Assembly: GCA_047967505.1 (NCBI GenBank)
Contig: CM106541.1
Length of the DNA: 64,000 bases
Source: Dipteris shenzhenensis
Lineage: Eukaryota; Polypodiophyta; Polypodiopsida; Gleicheniales
Direction: 5' to 3' (one strand)
This document shows positions 10,853 through 19,500 of the stretch, piece by piece. The notes below the pieces were generated by a model. The model made no database searches. It was not told the origin of the DNA and worked only from the letters and a program-made list of their open reading frames with translations. Numbering within the stretch: the first letter of the stretch is position 1; each line of letters starts with the position of its first letter. Made by a program: the position numbers and the translations under genes.

Positions 10853-10853
<1 letters not shown>

Positions 10854-10905
<52 letters not shown>
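10854..10905. repeat. GA microsatellite, second copy
   Basis: Uninterrupted (GA)n inside unit 2 of the same duplication; it lacks the GATA interruption of copy 1. Confidence 0.95.
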
Positions 10906-10908
<3 letters not shown>

Positions 10909-11076
10909 TATACTTGAATACCTTTTCAGTGCTTAATGCTTACAATTACTTCACACGGCATTATTTTTAAAATATCTTAAGTATGTATTAGATGTGTGAA
11001 TTGAGATATCTAAAATTCAAAATCATACTCCTAATTTTAAATGTTTATGTTAGATTTGAACAAACTATTAGATTTG

Positions 11077-11167
11077 ATGTTCCAGAAGAGGCCTCCACAT
11101 CTCACTCCAGACAGTAGGAGAGCCTCCTATTGTCTGGAGTGAGATGTGGAGGCCTCTTCTGGAACAT
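11077..11167. repeat. 44-bp inverted repeat with a 3-base loop
   Basis: Left arm 11077-11120 and right arm 11124-11167 pair over 44 bases with one mismatch, which would be a G-U pair in RNA. The loop is AGC. The right arm is part of a longer open frame on the minus strand (11339-11127), so the left arm looks like an inverted copy of its end. It could form a cruciform or, if transcribed, a near-perfect hairpin RNA. Confidence 0.95.
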
Positions 11168-11339
11168 TAGGTAGGTCGGAGTAGATTGATGTCTCTACAT
11201 CTTTGATTTGGGCAAGTGTTAAAGCAAGAACCTCTTCTATTGAATCATCTGCTCCCAAAAACCTAGGTTCTTGCATAGTCATGTCCACCTCGTATCCACA
11301 CAGGACACCAAGATCTTCATCCTCCCAGAGACCAAACAT
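11127..11339 (-). CDS. Hypothetical acidic ORF, fragment
   Basis: About 70 codons from the first ATG, with an acidic, ordinary composition (LGVLCGYEVDM, SIEEVLALTLAQ). It ends inside the right arm of the hairpin at 11124-11167. It lies antisense to the gypsy relic that begins just to the right. It may be a piece of another element. Not recognised. Confidence 0.2.
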   Translation of the reverse strand: MFGLWEDEDLGVLCGYEVDMTMQEPRFLGADDSIEEVLALTLAQIKDVETSIYSDLPNVPEEASTSHSRQ

Positions 11340-11429
11340 AACCTTTGTTCTCCATCGACAAGAAGGGGACAAGAAACCATATCATTGTTGCGGGGTCAAC
11401 AGAGGTGGTGCCCGAGGGGGTCTAACTCA

Positions 11430-11945
11430 GGGGCATACCCCCACCCCTCATCAGAAATGTATCCACCGCCTCCACCTCAAATGTATGGTCCTCCCTTAGA
11501 TGCTTACCCTCAACAAGGTGTATATCCTCACCCTCTGCCTCGAAGATTTCCCTAGCCTCGCCCGCGAGCCCCCCTCCTCTCTACTCCCACGGCCCCTCCA
11601 GCTAAAGAGGCCCCCCTTGCAATAGAACCTGGAGTCAATGACCTAGCCAAGGCCCTGAATGATCTTCGGCTTGAGATGGTGGGCATAAAAAATCAAGCCA
11701 ATCGCCCTCCAAGAGACCGTGCTAATGTTGTATGCTACGAATGCCACCAGAAGGGTCATTATCGCACAGAATGCCCCAATATTCCAAGGGTGAATCTTCT
11801 AAGTGAGTCCGGCACTGAGGATTTTGATGTAGAGATCCTTGACCTCGGGCAAAGAAGTCGTGCCACCTCGGACCCCTCTCCAAACAAACCGTGGACCGGG
11901 CCGCCCCAGGAAGAAGGTGTCCTTCTCAGAGCCCTCAAATATTGA
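11430..11945 (+). pseudogene. Gypsy gag C-terminal part with zinc knuckle
   Basis: A Pro/Tyr-rich stretch (MYPPPPPQMYGPP) leads to CYECHQKGHYRTEC, a canonical CX2CX4HX4C RNA-binding knuckle. There is one in-frame TAG at 11553-11555 between the two parts. The capsid domain that should precede it is missing. The frame shifts near 11,900 into the frame continuing to 12,087. Confidence 0.75.
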
Positions 11946-12046
11946 GATGGTAGACCCACCCATAGAGAAGACTAAAAGATCTCGTAGGAGTAAGTGGTCA
12001 CCCTCGGATTTTCCCATCGGCTCAGGGCAAGAGGACTATTCGGTCT

Positions 12047-12508
12047 TTGAGCATCACACTCCCTCAACTAATAGCATTAAGCCCTAAGGTGAGACATGAG
12101 CTGCAGCAAGGTCTCTCAACAAGGAAGAGCAAGAAAAAGGGAAAGGTACGACAGGTATCTTCTATCTCTAAAGAAATTGATCGGCACCCACATACAGTAG
12201 ATGTCATCATAGATAATTGCCGTGTCAAAAATGTGTGTGTTGATGGGGGAGCTGCATGCAATATCATGAAGAAATTGAAGAAATTGAATTTGAAATGTAC
12301 AAGGCGTTCCTCCACTCGAATCAAGTTAGCAGATGGTCGACAACTCACCACCCTGGGAGTCATTGAGGATTTGCCCATCACTATCAATGGGTTGACCACC
12401 ACTGTCAATTTCTATGTAGTGGACATTGAAGATACAGGCAGAAGTTACCCCAGCCATACTCGGGAGACCCTGCCACCTACAGAAAAGATAACAACTAGTC
12501 CTCAATAG
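12047..12508 (+). pseudogene. Gypsy aspartic protease region
   Basis: The motif VCVDGGAACNIM fits the DSG/DTG-type active-site loop of gypsy proteases with the middle residue changed to Gly, followed by IKLADG and INGL segments typical of the fold. A stop at 12506-12508 separates it from the reverse transcriptase part, and the upstream join needs a frameshift. Confidence 0.65.
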
Positions 12509-12517
12509 TTTGAATCT

Positions 12518-13794
12518 ATGCTTTCCCCAGACCTCACTCCAAGTGAGAAAGATGAGTTCCTAGAAATGTTCAAAGATTTCCTTGACCTCTTTGCAACTAG
12601 CTACCACCACCTTCGCCATGTGATTGCCATAGAGCACAAGATAGAGCTGAAGCCTAATGCGAAGCTTGTGGCTCAGAAGTATTGGAGATTAGAGGGAGAT
12701 TAGGGCCCCTGCAGACCGATGCTTTGCGCTCAGAGTTGCAGAAGCTTGTAGAGGCTGGGTTCATTGTTCCGGTTCACAATACTGAATGGGTTTCACCAGT
12801 GGTAGTCACCCCAAAGAAAAACAACAAGTGGCGGGTCTGCATCGACTATAAGAAACTCAATGTTGCCACCAAGAGGGATGATCATCCTCTGCCCTTTCAA
12901 GACCTCATTCTTGAGAAGGTAAGTGGTCATGAGATGTATACTTTCTGTGATGGTTACTCTGGGTTTTATCAAATCAGAATTGCCGAAGAAGATGTTCTTA
13001 AAACCACATTTGCTTGGGGGACATTTGCATTCAAAGTAATGCCATTTGGCCTCACCAATGCTCCTGCCACCTTTCAACGATTTATGCAGATGGTGTTTGC
13101 TCCTTATTTGGGGGATTTCTTGGAGGTGTTTTTAGATGATTTCTGTATATTCTCATCACGTAAGGAGCACGTCATGAAGGTTAGATTGGCCTTCCAAAGG
13201 GTCAATGATGCAAATGGCAGTCTCAACCCTGAGAAATGCACCATTGGAGCCACTCAAGGGAGGTTATTGGGACATATTGTCTCATCCGAGGGTGTCAAGC
13301 CTGACCCTGAGAAGGTAGAAGCCATCCTCAAGCTCTCCCCACCTACAACCAAATGTCAGGTACGCTCATTTGTCAATCTAGTAGGATACTATCGCCGCTT
13401 CATTGATCAATATGCTGCTTTGACACGACCCATGATTATGCTATTAAAAGATGGGGTTGATTTCTCTTGGGATGAGGATTGTGATCATGGGTTTGCACAA
13501 ATCAAGAATGCTCTAGCTTCACAACCCATTCTACGCAATCCAGATTGGTCAAAGACTTTCTATATCAATCCTGGGTTTGGTGAGCACACTCTGGCAGGTA
13601 TTCTTCTCCAGCAAGGGGAGGATCGATTCATGTATCCCGTTCGATTTGCTTCTCGACAATTGCTCGACATTGAGCGATGCTATTCAGAGGCTGACAAGAA
13701 TGCCTTATCTTTGGTGTTTTGCATTGAGAAATTTAAGCATTATGTGGCTGGAAAGTCCTTCTTTATACTCACTGGCACTGGTCTTGCAAAGTAG
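12518..13794 (+). pseudogene. Gypsy reverse transcriptase and start of RNase H
   Basis: The linker LTPSEKDEFLEMFKDFLDLFA (12518-12703) is followed, after a frameshift near 12,690, by reverse transcriptase blocks: LVEAGFIVPV, WRVCIDYKKLN, MPFGLTNAPATFQ and the catalytic FLDDF in place of the usual YxDD-type box. The RNase H part (FASRQLLDIERCYSEADKNAL) ends at an in-frame TAG at 13792-13794 and the same frame goes on to 14343. Confidence 0.9.
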
Positions 13795-14343
13795 GTTCTT
13801 CAATCACCAAATCCCATGGGCCGGTTGGCCAAATGGTTGGCAGTTCTACAAGAATATGATTTTTCTTTCAAAATTGTAAAAGGGGGTTGTTCCAACTTGA
13901 AGAATGCTTTGATTGATTTAGAGGAGTGCCTTGATCTAACCCTTGTAGTAGCCATAAAAGTTGGGGATCCATGGTATGGTGGTATCTACAAGTTTTTGAC
14001 TGCTTTCTCCTTTCCTTCAGAAAGTACTAGCTATGAGAGGAAGAAGATCCGTAGAGATAGTAGGCGCTACACCCTGCTTGATGGGGTGTTGTACCGTCAA
14101 GGCATGGATGGGGTACTAAGATGGGCCATTGATGCAGATGAAGTGCCTAAGGTATTGAAGCATTATCATGATGGATTTTGTGGAGGCCACTATGCCAGTG
14201 ACTATACAGCTAAGAAGATTTTACATGCTGGATACTATTGGCCGACCTTGTTCAAGGATGTCACTTTGTATTGCAAAACCTGTTCAAACCATGCCAATTC
14301 TTTGGTAGGAAGGATTTGCGTCCTGGGCAACATCACCCAGTGA
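13795..14343 (+). pseudogene. Gypsy RNase H end and integrase zinc-binding domain
   Basis: This continues the previous frame after the TAG. It contains LAKWLAVLQEYDFSF, the end of RNase H, and the integrase HHCC segment: H-x-H around HYHDGFCGGH and CKTC near 14,275. The frame then shifts at about 14,285-14,300 into the integrase core frame. Confidence 0.8.
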
Positions 14344-15290
14344 TGTCCATCCATCCATTTCAGAAGTGGGGAATAGATTTTGTTGGGCCCTTGCCCATGA
14401 CTGCCCGCAAAAAGAAGTATCTTTTGGTAGCCACTCAGTATGTCACTAAGTGGGCTGAAGCTATCGCCCTCCCTGCTACAAATGGTAAGGCAGTTTCAAA
14501 TTTCATATTTGAACGTATCTGCACAAGGTTTGGGACACCCATGGAGATTGTCTCTGACCATGGGAGTCCATTCTTAAATGAAGCAGTGGAGTTACTCATG
14601 GATCGCATGGGTATTGATCATCACACTTCTAGCATCTATTATCTAGCATCCATGGGTCAAACAGAGCGGACCAATGGCCTCCTTTGTAAAACCATGGGAA
14701 AAATGGCCACAGGAAACAGGAGCCAATGGGATCAGAAGGTCACTGAAGCCGTGTGGGCTTACAACATCACTCATAAAACGTCTACAGGTCACACTCCTTT
14801 TGAGTTGGTGTATGGTACTGAGGCAGTTTTACCACTAGAGATAGAGATTTCGGCCTTGAGATTGGCACAAGAATAGAGGATGACAGAAGATGAACATGTA
14901 GAGGCTAGATTGGTACAACTTGAGAAGTTAGATGAAACCCGACGCCTTGCACTACACCAAACAGAGATCCAAAAGAATCGACAAAAGGCCCGCTTGGATG
15001 CTAAGATTCGCAAGGGATGGGAAAGAAACTTTGTTGAGGCAGATGTTGTGCTATGCTTTGATAATAGATTAGACCACCAAATGGATAAGAAGTTTCTGCC
15101 ACTGTGGACTGGTCCATACAAAGTCATCAAGGAATGTAGCAATGGGTCTGTAGAAGTTCAGGAGCTGCATGAGCCATATGGGAAGAAGGTGATCAACAAG
15201 CATTACCTCAAGCCTTTCTTTGTGCGTGATGGACCCAGGCATGCAAATGTTGTGCATTCCTTGCCTGGGGGGGGGAACTGTTATGGATAA
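14280..15290 (+). pseudogene. Gypsy integrase core and C-terminal domain
   Basis: The DDE residues are visible: WGIDFVGPLP, IVSDHGSPF and GQTERTNG, with the usual LVYGTEAVLP block after them. An in-frame TAG at 14874-14876 precedes the C-terminal part (DETRRLALHQTE, WTGPYKVIKE), which ends at 15290 just past the polypurine tract. No chromodomain is evident. Confidence 0.88.
15265..15277 (+). promoter_or_regulatory. Gypsy polypurine tract
   Basis: Run of G followed by AA directly upstream of TGTTATGG at 15279, the likely LTR start. Confidence 0.75.
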
Positions 15291-16266
15291 AATTGTCTAA
15301 GGAAAAAGGCATTAATATGTGTGTGTGTTTGTATATGTGGCAATAGTATAATAAAATATGGTGTGCATAGGGCCCAAGGTTGAGGTGGCAGGGCATGACC
15401 ATGTGCCACCCTTCCATGTAAGAGGACCCATAAGGTGTGTTGTACATAATCCATGGTAGTAATATTATAAAATGTAAGGTGGCATGGCTCCTCCATGTGC
15501 CACCCCTCCACCTAGGCTGCATTTAGTGAGATATGGCTCAAAGTCCATGGGAGAAGCAATATAAAATAGGTGGAGATGGATATTATACTGAGTTATTCCC
15601 TCCATATGGGATAGGCCCATGTGGGGGAGGTATAGAAGGTCCAAGAGAGCAAGTTAAATAATGGGGAAAGTAGGATGAGGTGGCAAGATTCCTTGTGCCA
15701 ACCCTCCACTTGTCCTCCTAGAGGTTTGAACATATTATAAAATTGGGAAGAGACCAAGGGAGTATCATAGACTTGAGATATGGGGCTTGATTTATGTGGA
15801 AAATTGAGGCAAAGGGTTGTCGCACACAATTGAGAGTGCGTAACCGCCTAGCCCACATGGGAGACTGTTCCACACACACCATGCATGTGGGAGGATACAT
15901 TAATTGGGAGAAACCCCCTCTTCTGGCTATAAAAGGAGGGGGCTATTCCCTGATGAGACACACTCATTCTTGTAAAGCCACCTAGCTAGTATTTTGATAT
16001 TTCCCTCTCATCCTCTCTTTCAAATAAAGTATAGTTCTCTTCCCTTGATGTCTCCATCTCTACATTCCTCCTCCTATCATGTTCATGCTTCTCTTCCCCC
16101 TCTCCTTTTCCCCTTGGGTCATAGTCTCCCTCTTCATTCCCTCCACTTCTAATTCCTTTTCCCCTCCCATGACAACGGTTCGCCCTCACAATCTCCTTTT
16201 CTCTATGGCCCCCGAGCGTCGCCATGCTTAGCCTCTAGCCTCTGGTCTTGATTTCTTTTCTGACTA
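15279..16266 (+). mobile_element. Gypsy 3' LTR, right end undefined
   Basis: It begins TGTTATGGATAA after the polypurine tract. A TATA box CTATAAAAGG lies at 15926-15935, placing the transcription start near 15,960. A terminal CA matching the TGTTA start is not found before plastid sequence begins at about 16,267, so the LTR is probably truncated at that junction. Within U3, GCATGAC-like and ATGTGCCACCCTCCA phrases recur at about 15,400, 15,490 and 15,690. Confidence 0.7.
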
Positions 16267-17751
16267 ATAGTGTCGAAAGATCCAATACTTAAAGACTATA
16301 TCTGGAATAACTGGGAAAGTTGAGATGAAGCAGGGGATTACATATTTATCATGAGCAAATCCGAAATGTTTCAAGAAATAACCTATAACTATTTCCCAAC
16401 CGTGGGGTGAATGGAACCCAATAAATAGATCGGTTAATAGGAGAATAAAAAATGCCTTCATCATATCGTTTAAACTGTAAAATAATTCCTGAATCCAGGG
16501 ATTTGAAACTGCGAGTCTTTTTCGACCTATTACTGACGACGATATTGGAGTGACAATGCTAATTACATTAGTTACTAGATGTAAAATGATTCGAATATTT
16601 CCTTCACTATATATTATCACTAATTGAATAGTTTCGGCATACGCATCTACATCATAATATCATGATTGAATACCTACAAGATCTGCCAATACTTCATCTA
16701 ACCAGAGCAACCCCTCTAATTCCTGAAGTCGCTTCAGAGCCCCTTCCTCCTGAAATAAACTTATAAATATTTGTGGTTGTGAGGCATTCCACCAATTTCG
16801 AATCCAAGGTTCTAGAAACCAATTCTTTAATAAAATCGGTATTGTGAGGGAGGTCGATAATAAGCACCCAATATATTGAATAGAAGCTAATGCTTGATAT
16901 TTAGCTAGTCTAAAATCGTTAAGCACTAATAAACTCGATTGGCTCGTTAACTCTGTTTTGAATCTAAATAGAGTACGGGTTATGGACCATGGTATCAGAC
17001 TTATAGGTTCATAAGCCGCTGTACTGTTGGAGGAATTTCGTAATTCCGAAATAAAAAATTCTTTATTTGAATTAGTAGTCATTTGTCGGAACGATAGGGT
17101 AGTCGGGTAACGTCGCCGCTTCCGAGCATCGAAATCCGTCAAAGTTGCTTCAATCTAGGATAACTTCTTATTCATCTTCTCGATCTTACTAAATACCCTC
17201 GATATGGATCTTTTTGAAAGGCGATAACCCTTCGATGTATTCTCCAAAGAACCGTTAATTTTGTTTCGTCTATCACTAACCCCATTACTGTTGTAATAAT
17301 TTGGAAAATATCTTGAAAATACGGATAGAAAAAACGCAACCTTTGGGGGGTAATAAGAAGACCCATTAGAAAAGTCATCTTTCAAATATACTTTTTTTTC
17401 ATGTAATTCCCCGTACAAAGGGAGGGGGTGATTCCTAATAAACAACGACTGTAAATACTTTAAATACTTTCTTCCAAAGGAGAACTTTAATTTATTTAAA
17501 ATTTTCGATACATATATGTTGGTTTTAAACTCCAAGAGACTCCAATATATAGTAAGTATACATTTGTTAAACTCTATATTTATATGAGCTATTAGAGCCC
17601 CCGACAAATCTCTCGGAGATGATGCCGTTACATAAGATGAAAAGTCTCTTTCCATCCACCGTATTCGCTTACTAGCTTTCTAAGCCCTATCCAAGGAACG
17701 ATATGGAGTATTGTAAAACCATTGAAAAATATTACACCAGTATAATTTCAT
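16264..17751 (-). pseudogene. cemA: cemA (plastid envelope membrane protein), long form with three in-frame stops
   Basis: CemA is a plastid inner-envelope protein linked to proton exchange and inorganic carbon uptake. The frame from ATG 17751 (MKLYWCNIFQWFYNTPYRSL) to 16264 is continuous over 496 codons without a frameshift but has three stops: TAG at 17682-17680, TAG at 17157-17155 and TGA at 16662-16660. The conserved C-terminal part ([24 protein letters not shown]) is clear; the last dozen or so residues are replaced by flanking DNA. The long N-terminal region is not found in seed-plant cemA. Each stop could be an unedited U-to-C site (TAG to CAG, TGA to CGA) or nuclear decay. Confidence 0.88.
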
Positions 17752-17939
17752 ACGTTACTTATATATGAAGGAAGTGAGGGTTTTACTCTATATTACTAAC
17801 TAGATAAAATTTTATAATTGATAATTGGCCTCTTTCCATCAAGTTTTGTACCTCCTCCTTAGTGTATCCACTCGCAGTGTATACACTTGTCTCCCTAATC
17901 GATTTCCTTCTATTAGAAACTATCAAATTGGATTAGATC

Positions 17940-18456
17940 TTAAAATCCCTTGATTGGTACACGCAGGAAACGAGCAAGTTCAGCAGCTTCTTCTATTTCT
18001 CTAAATGCTGACTCTTCGCCGATACGAGTTAGGGGAATCTCCTGCCGACTTCTCATTCTCAAGTAAAGAATTCGACGGGGATAAAGACCTTCTCGGATTT
18101 CCAATCTGACTGAATATATATCCCTCGTTAGGAATTGAATGTAAATACGACGATTTCTTCCGGGAAAACCCCAGCGAAAAATAGAGAAGATTCCTTCCCG
18201 TTTGTTGAATGAGTGATATCCGCTACCCACGTCCCGAAATATAGTGAGCCACAGATAGAATCTAAAAAAGAGACCTGCGATACCATAGAAACACATTACA
18301 ATACCTTGTTATCAAATCTCGACCAATATAACTAGAAAGTCCAACTGATGGAAAACCTGTTGCACCGCAGACGAGGATGCACGCCCAACCTAAATTACTG
18401 AATCTACGAGAACCTTTTATTAAATCGACTCGGAGCCATTCGGATTGGCAATTCAT
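17940..18456 (-). pseudogene. ycf4: ycf4 (photosystem I assembly protein), frameshifted
   Basis: Ycf4 helps assemble photosystem I in the thylakoid. The N-terminal part from ATG 18456 (MNCQSEWLRVDLIKGSRR) includes the first hydrophobic segment; after GRDLI the frame breaks, and the second part (CFYGIAGLF to FLRVPIKGF) is in another frame from about 18,296. Compared with the family as I remember it, about a dozen residues between the two halves are missing, so a deletion of about 35 bases with a frameshift is likely. RNA editing cannot repair this. Confidence 0.88.
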
Positions 18457-18632
18457 TGATACTCTTTCAGAGATTATTTTATTTTAACGAATCACTTACC
18501 TACAGTACTATTAGCTTGATTCGTGCCACATTTTCATTCGGTAGAGAAGAGTCGTGGTTCAATACTAATCAATTTCAAAAAATTTGTGTTTATTGAACCT
18601 CTCAAAATTGAATAACTAATTTGATAATTCTC

Positions 18633-18661
18633 GGATCTATCTAATAAATATAGATAGATCC
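18633..18661. terminator. Stem-loop, plastid 3'-end type
   Basis: GGATCTATCTA and TAGATAGATCC pair perfectly around ATAAATA. Such hairpins mark transcript 3' ends in plastids. Which gene it would serve is not visible in this insert. Confidence 0.5.
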
Positions 18662-18670
18662 TGGAAACGG

Positions 18671-19118
18671 AAGGAACATTCTATGTATCATTTTCTCCTT
18701 ACGCACAAGCAAAACATGTATTTAAACAAGGCGAAAACTTTTCGGGTGTTCGAGTCGAGTAAGTGATAGTCACCAACAGAATTGTGTGGAAGAATGGGAA
18801 TAATAAGAAAATGTCCAAATAAGTTCGAATCTGCCCTGCGACAAATTGAAGCTTGATGATGGAGAAATTGTCCTCATATAACCATATATTTGTATAAACC
18901 ATATGGAGACACATATGTATATAGGTTATATTGATGCTTCATATAACCTTGGATTCAACCTATAAATTCAAGTGACAAGATGTCTACAAAGGACTCGCAA
19001 AGAACATCTTAAGCTCTATTTTCTTCAAGCATTTAAACATCAATCCTATGGCTACAAAAAATAGTATTCTTCCTTCCAAATGACAAGCTTAGATCACTAC
19101 CAAGTTCTTGAACTTTTT
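18671..19118. other. Non-coding, possibly the end of the plastid insert
   Basis: No recognisable gene. Short frames on the minus strand (18914-18699) are hydrophobic but match nothing I know. Confidence 0.4.
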
Positions 19119-19134
19119 TCAAAGAGTAAATAAA

Positions 19135-19500
19135 AGGAGACATTTGGATTGATCTCTAAACCTTAATGAGACCAAGGGAAGCTCACTGATCATCTCAAAA
19201 TAAGCGTCTATGCGAGCATTGTCGTTGAGCAGGTCCTCATGCCTTTTACCGATGCTATAAAACTTGTGAAGAACAGCAAAGAAAGTGGCTGTGGAGACTG
19301 CCACAGAGAGTGAAATAGGACTGTAGAATGAGAGCAGCTGAGGATAGTGGATTGGGCAACTGCAGTGAAGATGCATCCTTGGAAGAGAGCATACAAGCTC
19401 ATGAGTTGGTAAATTTCATAGTAAAGGCTTAACTCTGACTTGTGGAATGAGGATTGTCGCCACTCCAAGGCTTTTTTGTCATTGTCCCATATTTCGAGCT
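19135..19500 (-). pseudogene. Broken copy A of a two-segment membrane protein family
   Basis: The minus-strand frame ALEWRQSSFHKSELSLYYEI continues to YQLMSLYALFQG and IFTAVAQS, then shifts frame within about 20 codons to ISLSVAVSTATFFAVLHKF and on to KRHEDLLNDNARIDAYFEM. Two hydrophobic segments followed by a charged helix-like tail are shared with the copy at 25.45-26.08 kb (YQIISFYALFQG, IFTAVAQS, NSARASAIFDKI). The function is unknown to me. The frameshift and the lack of the N-terminal acidic region make it a pseudogene. Confidence 0.6.

Larger units (their letters stand above)
10487..11046. repeat. Tandem duplication of a 311-bp unit, each with a GA tract
   Basis: The sequence starting CAAGCATTGATATATAC at 10487 recurs at 10798 and stays colinear for about 250 bases (the GA tract, ACCTTATACTTGAA, TAGATGTGTGAATTGAG). 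The copies differ mainly in GA-tract length and a few substitutions. No gene is present. Confidence 0.9.
11373..16266 (+). mobile_element. Ty3/gypsy retrotransposon relic, 5' end missing
   Basis: Plus-strand order gag zinc knuckle, protease, reverse transcriptase, RNase H, integrase, then polypurine tract and 3' LTR. Having integrase after RNase H identifies Ty3/gypsy. The 5' LTR, primer site and most of gag are absent; coding similarity starts at about 11.4 kb. At least three frameshifts and several stops interrupt it. The 3' LTR runs into plastid-derived DNA at about 16,266 without an obvious LTR end. Confidence 0.9.
16267..18670 (-). other. Nuclear insert of plastid DNA (NUPT): ycf4-cemA region
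   Basis: Two plastid genes stand in the order ycf4 then cemA on the minus strand, as in land-plant plastid genomes. A stem-loop at 18633-18661 (11-bp arms, 7-base loop) upstream of ycf4 resembles a plastid 3' processing hairpin of the preceding gene. The left junction cuts cemA just before its C-terminus and abuts a gypsy LTR; the right limit is uncertain (18.67-18.95 kb). Flanking retrotransposon DNA and the broken ycf4 argue for a nuclear location. Confidence 0.85.

Noticed and set aside
16264-18456. The window being plastid genome sequence
   Set aside because: Only ycf4 and cemA are present, ycf4 is frameshifted, and both sides are nuclear transposon or unrelated DNA.
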